Shown here: piece by piece, positions 21,442 to 28,108 of the stretch
Layout of the letters: each line of letters begins with the position of its first letter
Numbering within the stretch: position 1 is the stretch's first letter
NCBI RefSeq assembly: GCF_001650915.1
Contig: NZ_LXYO01000002.1
Span: forward strand, 16,155-80,154
Length of the DNA: 64,000 nucleotides
Direction of reading: 5' to 3'
From: Marinobacter sp. EhC06
GTDB lineage: Bacteria > Pseudomonadota > Gammaproteobacteria > Pseudomonadales > Oleiphilaceae
The notes under the pieces: model-generated
Told to the model about the DNA's origin: nothing
What the model saw: only the letters and a program-made list of their open reading frames with translations
Database searches by the model: none
Made by a program: the position numbers and the translations under genes

Positions 21442-22353
21442 TTACTCAAGCACGGAAACGGTTGCCAACAGCTGGCGAACCCTTTCAGCGCTTTTGCCGG
21501 ACTCGCCCTGTTCGAGGCGGTGGGCCGCCACGGCGGGAAAGACCGCCTGGATGTCATCCGGCAGTACGTGATGACGACCCTCCATCAACGCCCAGGCCTT
21601 GGCGGCCCGTACCAGCCCCAGTCCCGCCCGGGGCGAAAGCCCGTACAGCAGCCCGGGCATTCTCCGACTTTGTTCCAGCAATCGTTGAACATAATCCAGA
21701 AGAGCCGGGCTGGCGGTTATCCGCGTGACGCCTTCCTGCAGGGTTTTCAGGTCGGCCTGGGAGAGCAGTGTGGGGAGTTTTTCGGTCATGGCACGACGGT
21801 CTTCACCCTCCAGCAGCTCGCGCTCGGCCCGCGGGTCCGGGTAACCCAGGCGAAGGCGCATGAGGAATCTGTCCAGTTGGGACTCGGGCAGGGGGTAGGT
21901 GCCGCCCTGCTCGATGGGATTCTGGGTGGCAATCACAAAGAAAGGGTGCGGCAGTGGCCGGGTCTCGCCCTCGATGGACACCTGCCGTTCTTCCATGGCT
22001 TCGAGCAGAGCGCTCTGTGTGCGAGGTGATGCCCGGTTGATTTCATCAGCAAGCACCACTTGGGCGAAAATTGGGCCGGGGTGGAATACCAGGCTGCCGG
22101 CCTGTTTATCGTACATGGAGTAGCCAAGCACATCCGCCGGAAGCAGGTCGTTGGTGAACTGAATCCGCTGGTAACTCAGCCCCATGACCTTGGCGAGGGC
22201 ATGGGATAGCGTTGTCTTGCCCATGCCGGGAATGTCTTCGATCAGCAGGTGCCCCCGGGCCAGTAGCCCGCAAAGGGCAAGGCGTACCTGTTGGTCTTTG
22301 CCCAGGAGTATCTGGTTCAGTTCACTGACTACGGTATCGACCAGTTTTTTCAT
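21442..22353 (-). CDS. MoxR-family AAA+ ATPase
   Basis: Chaperone-like ATPase of the MoxR group. Walker A is 'IPGMGKTTLS' (GMGKTT at 43-48), Walker B is 'VVLADEINRASPRTQSALLE', sensor 1 is 'VIATQNPIEQGGTYPLPESQ', followed by the 'QLDRFLMRLRLGYP' arginine-finger region. 303 residues. MoxR genes usually precede DUF58 and von Willebrand factor A genes, but here the next genes are trxB downstream and aguB upstream (7-nt gap to the aguB stop). Its partners are therefore not encoded locally, and its target is unknown. Confidence 0.9.
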   Translation of the reverse strand: MKKLVDTVVSELNQILLGKDQQVRLALCGLLARGHLLIEDIPGMGKTTLSHALAKVMGLSYQRIQFTNDLLPADVLGYSMYDKQAGSLVFHPGPIFAQVVLADEINRASPRTQSALLEAMEERQVSIEGETRPLPHPFFVIATQNPIEQGGTYPLPESQLDRFLMRLRLGYPDPRAERELLEGEDRRAMTEKLPTLLSQADLKTLQEGVTRITASPALLDYVQRLLEQSRRMPGLLYGLSPRAGLGLVRAAKAWALMEGRHHVLPDDIQAVFPAVAAHRLEQGESGKSAERVRQLLATVSVLE

Positions 22354-22360
22354 TCCGGGC

Positions 22361-23284
22361 TCAGTCCCTTACGCGTTTGAGGATGTCACCGTAGGCGTCT
22401 ATACGGCGGTCTCTCAAATACGGCCAGATACGGCGAACCGATTCACTGCGGGTGCGATCAAGGGTTACAGCCAGAATGCACTCAGAGCTGTCATCGCCCC
22501 GGGCCAGAAACTCACCCTGCGGGCCACAGATAAAACTGTTGCCCCAGAAGCGAATGCCGTCGCTGTGTCCTGAGGGGTCGGGTTCGGTGCCTACCCGGTT
22601 CGGAGCCACCACCGGCAGGTTGTTGGCAACCGCATGGCCCCGCTGCACGGTGACCCAGGCGTCCAGCTGGCGTGCCCGTTCATCCGGGTCATCCGTTACA
22701 TCCCAGCCGATGGCGGTGGGGTATATGAGGATCTCCGCGCCGGCCAGGGCCATCAGCCGGGCAGCTTCGGGATACCACTGGTCCCAGCACACCAGCACCC
22801 CAAGCCTGCCAACGGATGTATTAATGGGCGTGAAGCCGCTGCGGCCATCATTGAACTGGGCGTCGCCGGGCGTAAAGTAGAATTTCTCATAGAAACCCGG
22901 GTCGTCCGGAATGTGCATTTTCCGGTACAGGCCTGCCATGGAGCCGTCTCTGTCAAACACGACCGCGGTGTTGTGGTAAACACCGTTCATGCGACGTTCG
23001 AAAATGGATCCAACCAGAACGATGCCCAGCTCACGGGCCAGTTCTGACAAACGCTGGCTGGTGGGGCCGGGAATCGGCTCGGCCAGTTCGAAAACCGCTG
23101 TGTCTTCGGTCTGGCAGAAGTACAGGGTGGCGTGGAGTTCCTGGAGAATAACCAGGTCTGCACCACTGGCCGCGGCTTCGCGGACCAGTTTCTCGGTAAC
23201 GGCGAGGCTGGCCGCCTTATCACTGCTGCAGGCCTGCTGGATGGCGGCAACATTGATCTGGCTCTTGCGCGATTCACTGCTCAT
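22361..23284 (-). CDS. aguB: N-carbamoylputrescine amidase
   Basis: Nitrilase-superfamily enzyme hydrolysing N-carbamoylputrescine to putrescine, CO2 and ammonia. I use the ATG at 23284, which overlaps the aguA stop as TGATG; the frame runs on to 23359 inside aguA. 307 residues. The catalytic triad is Glu49 ('LVILQELHAT'), Lys122 ('LYRKMHIPDD') and Cys166 ('VLVCWDQWYPE'). Product aguA works one step earlier, so the pair converts agmatine to putrescine. Confidence 0.95.
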   Translation of the reverse strand: MSSESRKSQINVAAIQQACSSDKAASLAVTEKLVREAAASGADLVILQELHATLYFCQTEDTAVFELAEPIPGPTSQRLSELARELGIVLVGSIFERRMNGVYHNTAVVFDRDGSMAGLYRKMHIPDDPGFYEKFYFTPGDAQFNDGRSGFTPINTSVGRLGVLVCWDQWYPEAARLMALAGAEILIYPTAIGWDVTDDPDERARQLDAWVTVQRGHAVANNLPVVAPNRVGTEPDPSGHSDGIRFWGNSFICGPQGEFLARGDDSSECILAVTLDRTRSESVRRIWPYLRDRRIDAYGDILKRVRD

Positions 23285-24351
23285 CAACTGACTACTCCGG
23301 CGGGGATTTGCATGGTCACACAGTGAAGGCTGCCATGCTGGCGAATCAAGGGTCGGCAATCAATCGGCACAATCTCCCTGCTCGGGAAAATCTCTTTCAT
23401 GACAGTGATGGCGTCTTCATCCTGCGGCACGTCGTACACCGGCAGCAACACCGCATCGTTGATTATCAAAAAGTTTGCATAGGTAGCCGGCAGGCGCTCA
23501 CCGTCCTCGTCATATATGGCGTCGGGCCAGGGCAGAGGCGTCAGTTTGTAGGGGGAGCCGTCGGCCTGACGGAATTCCTGAAGCTCTTCTTCCATGGCCG
23601 CAAGAGCGCTGTAGTGTTCATCGGCCACGTCGGGACAGGACACATAACAGATATGATCCGGTGCGCAGAATCGGGCCAGGGTATCAATGTGGCTGTCGGT
23701 GTCGTCTCCGGCAAGGTAGCCATGGTTGAGCCAGAGAATCCGCCACACGCCCAATACCTCTGATAGCAGTTGCTCAATGGCTGTGCGATCCATGGCCGGG
23801 TTTCGGGTCGGCGTCAGCAGACATTCCGAGGTGGTCAGAAAAGTGCCCTGACCGTCCGATTCAAAGGAGCCGCCCTCCAGTACGAAGTCCACCTGCTGTG
23901 TCGCTGTTGTGCCGAATACACCCGCATTAAACAGATGATTGTTCAATGCGTCGTCTTTTTCCGAGGGAAACTTTCCGCCCCAGGCGTTGAACCGGAAATC
24001 CAGGAGTGTGGGCCTGTCGTCAGTCAGGATAGTGATCGGCCCATGGTCCCTTGCCCAGGTATCGTTAGCAGGCGCGGGAACCGCCTTCGCACGGCCCGGC
24101 AAACTGTTTTGCTCGGCGTAGAGGTTGAGGTCCCGCTCTAGCTCCTGCAGACGGGTTACGTGTTCGCAACTGATAACCACATGTTCGTGTCGGAGAACGG
24201 CTTTGGCAATGTTCTCGAAAACTGGCTCCACCTCATCGATCAGGTCTGCCCAGTCGGTTCCCGGATGGGGCCAGGTCAGCATTACGGCGCTTTGGGGCGC
24301 CCATTCCGCGGGCAACACTCGTTTGGTTGTCACTACGTCACCTTGAATCAT
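23284..24351 (-). CDS. aguA: Agmatine deiminase
   Basis: Converts agmatine to N-carbamoylputrescine and ammonia (guanidino-modifying superfamily). The ATG at 24351 gives 355 residues with 'LPAEWAPQSAVMLTWPH' close to the N terminus as in Pseudomonas AguA. In-frame ATG 24363 and TTG 24372 are alternatives. Active-site elements are 'ANDTWARDHGPI', 'FNAWGGKF', 'EGGSFESDGQGT', 'NHGYLAGDDTDSHID' and the nucleophile Cys344 in 'GSLHCVTMQIPAG'. A perfect palindrome lies just upstream and may be an operator. Confidence 0.94.
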   Translation of the reverse strand: MIQGDVVTTKRVLPAEWAPQSAVMLTWPHPGTDWADLIDEVEPVFENIAKAVLRHEHVVISCEHVTRLQELERDLNLYAEQNSLPGRAKAVPAPANDTWARDHGPITILTDDRPTLLDFRFNAWGGKFPSEKDDALNNHLFNAGVFGTTATQQVDFVLEGGSFESDGQGTFLTTSECLLTPTRNPAMDRTAIEQLLSEVLGVWRILWLNHGYLAGDDTDSHIDTLARFCAPDHICYVSCPDVADEHYSALAAMEEELQEFRQADGSPYKLTPLPWPDAIYDEDGERLPATYANFLIINDAVLLPVYDVPQDEDAITVMKEIFPSREIVPIDCRPLIRQHGSLHCVTMQIPAGVVS

Positions 24352-24366
24352 AAAAGACGCCATTCT

Positions 24367-24381
24367 AACCAACGATTGGTT
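24367..24381. promoter_or_regulatory. 15-bp palindrome upstream of aguA, candidate operator
   Basis: AACCAA-CGA-TTGGTT is a perfect 6-bp inverted repeat with a 3-nt centre, 16 nt before the chosen aguA start and inside the longest possible reading frame. Size and symmetry suit a dimeric regulator. No regulator gene is adjacent; AguR (TetR) in Pseudomonas controls aguBA, so an equivalent is possible. Confidence 0.35.
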
Positions 24382-24434
24382 GAACGTCAGGACATGAGAA
24401 GGGGATTTCCGACCTGGAAAGGCCCCTCGGGCCT

Positions 24435-24737
24435 TCAGCGATTATGCTTGAGAACAGTATGGATAACCCGGTCGCCTTCGAAATACACGACAAAGTTCTG
24501 GTAATGCCATTGGATAATCGGTGGCTGGCCAATCGGGCCCTGAATCTCCATAGGCGCGCCCCAGGACGCGCGGACTGATGATTGGCTCATGCCGGAGCCC
24601 GGAAAGCTGGCCTGATCGCGATCGGCCTGGGCACCAATCGGCACGCGAACTTCTTCAGCTACCGCGGACGTCATCGGGAAAAAGGCCAGTGTGGCAGTCA
24701 CTGCCAGTGCGCCGAACAGGGTAGATTGTTTTCTCAT
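24435..24737 (-). CDS. Small secreted protein with BamE/SmpA-like domain
   Basis: 100 residues. A signal peptide (residues 1-27, 'FGALAVTATLAFFPMTSAVA') predicts periplasmic export; there is no lipobox cysteine. The mature part contains 'PGSGMSQSSVRASWGAP' and 'WHYQNFVVYFEGDRVIHTVL', the helix-turn plus two-strand pattern of SmpA/BamE/OmlA-like domains. It is a guess at fold level, not at function. It ends with a GGCCC/GGGCC hairpin (24421-24433) and only a short T run, a weak terminator candidate. Confidence 0.7.
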   Translation of the reverse strand: MRKQSTLFGALAVTATLAFFPMTSAVAEEVRVPIGAQADRDQASFPGSGMSQSSVRASWGAPMEIQGPIGQPPIIQWHYQNFVVYFEGDRVIHTVLKHNR

Positions 24738-24832
24738 TGATGGGTCTCCATGAAAACTGGCGTCCTCAGAAGGACATGGATAAAGCGTAATATCCGAAAA
24801 AGATTAGCAAAAGTCACCCGTTTTTCCCCAGT

Positions 24833-25420
24833 CTACTCTTTTTGACGCTGTCGAATCTGCCACCGCATCACATGCCGTGCGATTTGTTGGCGATCGCCGT
24901 CATCAATCCGGGCAAATTCGGTGTGGACCCTTGCTCCGCCTGAAGAATCGGGGTGTACCTCGAGAACACGGGCGATTGCCTGGGGCTGAAAAAGTTCGGG
25001 TGGCAGGGTCATTCGGACAGCAAGCCGGTCTCCGGGTTGCCAGGCAGGGGTGCTACTGGAGAACGACAGGCCGCCTTCGCTCAGGGTCACCTCCTGCCAG
25101 TCCTCAGGTTGCAACGGATTTTGCTCAAAGGCCATAATGCGCGCAAGCGTATCCAGCTTGCCATTCAGGGATTTGATCAGCCCGGTAAGCAGCCGGTCTT
25201 TTTCGCCAAGGCTGGCAAGCTGGGATTTTACGTCCTGGTCCAACCGCCTGAATTCAGCTTTCAGGCTTTCGAGGTGGTCACCATCGAAGGCATTCCCGTC
25301 CAGTGGAGTGTCGGGGGCCAGCTTGCGGATCTCCAGGCCGATCCGGTCTTCAATGCGGTAAAAGTCCCGGCGTTCGGGTGAATAGTCCACCGGTTCGTTT
25401 GGGGTGTCGGACGACTGCAT
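24833..25420 (-). CDS. PilZ-like protein with helical insertion
   Basis: 195 residues using the ATG at 25420; the frame extends to 25543 but overlaps the lolC promoter region. An RxxxR motif typical of PilZ c-di-GMP binding is at 18-22 ('RDFYR'). The second signature (D/N)xSxxG appears as 'VTLSEGG' at 111-117, with Thr in place of the first Asp/Asn. About 90 residues of helical, charged sequence separate the two, unlike the usual 20-30. The C-terminal beta region ('GDRLAVRMTLPPELFQPQA') fits a PilZ barrel. It is divergent from lolC; the same neighbourhood in Pseudomonas also has a PilZ gene. c-di-GMP binding is uncertain. Confidence 0.7.
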   Translation of the reverse strand: MQSSDTPNEPVDYSPERRDFYRIEDRIGLEIRKLAPDTPLDGNAFDGDHLESLKAEFRRLDQDVKSQLASLGEKDRLLTGLIKSLNGKLDTLARIMAFEQNPLQPEDWQEVTLSEGGLSFSSSTPAWQPGDRLAVRMTLPPELFQPQAIARVLEVHPDSSGGARVHTEFARIDDGDRQQIARHVMRWQIRQRQKE

Positions 25421-25549
25421 CGCGGCTCCGGAAAGCTGAATTTTTATTGGTACAGAACAGTTTAGCAGTTTCCCTCCGTGCTGGAATGTAGAAAGTACTC
25501 GGGAAAACCAGACCACGACAGACCTGAAGGTAGCAACAGGCACCTCTTC

Positions 25550-26791
25550 ATGTTCAGACCCTTATCATTTTACATTGGCTTGCGATACACGGCCGCAAAG
25601 CGCCGCAATCACTTCATATCCTTTATTTCCCTGACCTCGATGATCGGGCTGATGCTGGGGGTGGCGGTGCTGATCATCGTGCTGTCAGTCATGAATGGCT
25701 TCGACCGGGAACTCAAGCAGAGAATTCTCGGGATGGTTCCCCACGCCACCATACAGGGCGCCGGCCCACTGGATGATTGGCAGTCCGTTGATGCACGGGT
25801 ACAGGAGCATCCCCGGGTGCTGGCTGCGGCTCCATTCATTCAGGGGCAGGGCATGGTCACCGGGGGCGGGAATGTTCGTGGCGTCATGCTTAATGGCATC
25901 CTGCCGGAAGAAGAGCGCACGGTGTCCATCATTGAGAATCATATGATCGAAGGTGGGCTGGATGATCTGGCCTCCGGCGAGTTTGGCATCATCATCGGCC
26001 GCTTGATGGCGGCCAGCCTGCGTCTTCAGGTGGGTGACAAGGTGACCGTGGTGCTGCCGGAAGCCTCGGTGACGCCAGCAGGGGTACTGCCAAGGCTCAA
26101 GCGTTTTACGGTCAAGGGCATTTTCAGTGTCGGGGCTGAGCTGGATGGTAACTACACCCTGATCCACATGGATGATGCCGCCAAGCTAATGCGCACCGGG
26201 GGTAAGGCCGAAGGCGTCCGCCTGCTGGTGGATGACCTGTTCGCAGCGCCCAAGGTGTCGCAGCAGGCCGCTGAGGCCCTGGGCGGCCGATACTACGTAT
26301 CCGACTGGACCCGCACCCACGGCAATCTGTTCCAGGCCATCCGCATGGAGAAAACCATGATCGGCCTGCTTCTGATGTTTATCGTCGCTGTGGCGGCCTT
26401 CAATATCGTGTCCACGCTGGTGATGGTGGTTACTGATAAAACCGGTGACATCGCGATCCTGAGAACCATGGGAGCGACGCCGGGTCGGATCATGCGCATC
26501 TTTATCGTTCAGGGAGCGGTCATCGGTATCTTCGGAACCATCGTTGGCACGGCGCTGGGTGTGTTCGGGGCACTCAACATCAGCGCCTTTATCTCCTGGC
26601 TGGAGGGTGCGCTTGGGCACCAGTTCCTAAGCGCAGATGTCTACTTTATCAGCTACCTGCCGTCCCAATTGCAATGGCAGGACGTTTTCATAATCAGCGG
26701 CGCCGGCCTTGCCATGAGCTTGTTGGCAACCATTTACCCGGCCTGGCGGGCCTCAAGGGTGGATCCGGCGGAGGCACTTCGCTATGAATAA
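25550..26791 (+). CDS. lolC: Lipoprotein-releasing ABC transporter permease LolC/LolE
   Basis: Inner-membrane permease releasing outer-membrane lipoproteins to LolA. I use the ATG at 25550 ('MFRPLSFYIGLRYTAAKRRN'), giving 413 residues. Topology is typical: one membrane helix at about 22-45, a large periplasmic MacB-like domain (46-265), then three FtsX-type helices at about 270-395, ending 'WRASRVDPAEALRYE'. It overlaps lolD by 8 nt. Only one permease gene is visible, so it may act as a homodimer (LolF-like), unless lolE lies elsewhere. Confidence 0.93.
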   Translation: MFRPLSFYIGLRYTAAKRRNHFISFISLTSMIGLMLGVAVLIIVLSVMNGFDRELKQRILGMVPHATIQGAGPLDDWQSVDARVQEHPRVLAAAPFIQGQGMVTGGGNVRGVMLNGILPEEERTVSIIENHMIEGGLDDLASGEFGIIIGRLMAASLRLQVGDKVTVVLPEASVTPAGVLPRLKRFTVKGIFSVGAELDGNYTLIHMDDAAKLMRTGGKAEGVRLLVDDLFAAPKVSQQAAEALGGRYYVSDWTRTHGNLFQAIRMEKTMIGLLLMFIVAVAAFNIVSTLVMVVTDKTGDIAILRTMGATPGRIMRIFIVQGAVIGIFGTIVGTALGVFGALNISAFISWLEGALGHQFLSADVYFISYLPSQLQWQDVFIISGAGLAMSLLATIYPAWRASRVDPAEALRYE

Positions 26792-27494
26792 GGAACCTTC
26801 CGCTATGGCGCATTCTGCCCCGGTGATCGACTGTCGCCAGGTGACCCGGACCTACAACGAGGGCCCCGGAAAGCTCACCATTTTTTCAGATATCTCACTG
26901 GAAGTTGCCCAGGGTGAGACCGTTGCCATCGTTGGCAGCAGCGGTGCCGGAAAAACAACCTTGCTGAATCTTCTGGGCGGGCTCGACAAGCCGTCGTCCG
27001 GCCAGATCTCTATCTGTGGTGAGGACATTCACCGGCTCTCCGAGTCGCGGCGTGCAAAGTTTCGCAACGCCCATCTGGGCTTTGTCTATCAGTTTCATCA
27101 CTTGCTGCCGGAATTTACGGCGCTTGAGAACGTCATGATGCCCTGTGCATTGGGTGGCATGGCGGTGTCGAAATCGCGCGACAAGGCAAGCAGCTTACTG
27201 GAGCGGGTTGGCCTTGCCGAACGGCTTGATCACAAGCCTGGCGAGCTCTCCGGGGGCGAGCGTCAGCGGGTGGCTATAGCGCGTGCGTTGGTAAATGAGC
27301 CGGACTGCGTGCTGATGGATGAACCGACCGGTAACCTGGATGAACATACCGGCGAGGGAGTCCAGGCACTGATCGAGTCTCTCAGGGATCAGTTGGGCAT
27401 TGCGTTTGTCATGGTAACCCATGATATGAAAATGGCCCGAAGCCTCGGGCGGGTCATGCGGCTTGAACAGGGCCGGTTGATTCAGGAAGTCTGA
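26784..27494 (+). CDS. lolD: Lipoprotein-releasing ABC transporter ATPase LolD
   Basis: ATPase partner of LolC. Walker A 'GSSGAGKTTLLNLLGGLD', the Q-loop region 'FVYQFHHLLPEFTALENVMM' (LolD-typical), the ABC signature 'LSGGERQRVAIARAL', Walker B 'DCVLMDEPTGNLD' and the switch His in 'MVTHDMKMA' are all intact. 236 residues. The ATG at 26784 lies within lolC; a second ATG at 26805 is possible. Its 3' end overlaps convergent DUF2062 by 13 nt. Confidence 0.95.
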   Translation: MNKEPSAMAHSAPVIDCRQVTRTYNEGPGKLTIFSDISLEVAQGETVAIVGSSGAGKTTLLNLLGGLDKPSSGQISICGEDIHRLSESRRAKFRNAHLGFVYQFHHLLPEFTALENVMMPCALGGMAVSKSRDKASSLLERVGLAERLDHKPGELSGGERQRVAIARALVNEPDCVLMDEPTGNLDEHTGEGVQALIESLRDQLGIAFVMVTHDMKMARSLGRVMRLEQGRLIQEV

Positions 27495-28027
27495 TCAGCC
27501 GCCCGGCGGCGCCTGAGTCGAGCGGTGCGCCGCACCTGCCAGTCAGAGCGAATTTTCCGGCGCCACAGATACTGGATAATCAGGTAGGCCACGCAAGCGG
27601 AAACCGTTGCGACCACCAGGGACCCGAGATAGAGGGGAATGCCGATATCCAGCAGCCGCTCGCTGATCCAGGACCAGGAGAGTTCGAACTCAAAGCTGAG
27701 TACGGGACGGTCCAGGGCCCAGGCCCCGATTTTGTAGTTGAAATAGAACATCGGCGGCATGGTCACCGGGTTGCTGATCCAGACCAGAACCACTGAAAGC
27801 GGTAGGTTGGCATTGAACCAGATGGCGAAGAAGGCTGCCGCAAGCATCTGGAAGGGCATTGGAATAAAGCAGAACCAGATACCGACCAGAAACGCCCTGG
27901 CGACACTGTGACGGTTAATGTGCCATAGGTTCGGTTCATGAAGAATATCGCCCAGAAAGCTCAGCGACTGCATCGCTTGCACCTTCTCTGGTGAGGGCAG
28001 ATAGCGTTTCATGAACTTCTTTGGCAT
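27482..28027 (-). CDS. DUF2062 membrane protein
   Basis: 181 residues. Contains the DUF2062 core: 'HSVARAFLVGIWFCFIPMPF' near residues 40-60, 'ISNPVTMPPMFYFNYKIG' near 84-101, and hydrophobic helices at about 45-75 and 132-156. The C terminus is strongly basic (Arg-rich over the last 25 residues). Function unknown. The same gene lies between the lol genes and comEC in Pseudomonas. Convergent with lolD and divergent from comEC. Confidence 0.85.
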   Translation of the reverse strand: MPKKFMKRYLPSPEKVQAMQSLSFLGDILHEPNLWHINRHSVARAFLVGIWFCFIPMPFQMLAAAFFAIWFNANLPLSVVLVWISNPVTMPPMFYFNYKIGAWALDRPVLSFEFELSWSWISERLLDIGIPLYLGSLVVATVSACVAYLIIQYLWRRKIRSDWQVRRTARLRRRRAADQTS

Positions 28028-28108
28028 TGGAAGTTCTGCCTTTAAACGGAGTTAATATACCGGCTCATCGGATGTCGCCGGTGTTTGTGACATACAGGAG
28101 GACAAGGA

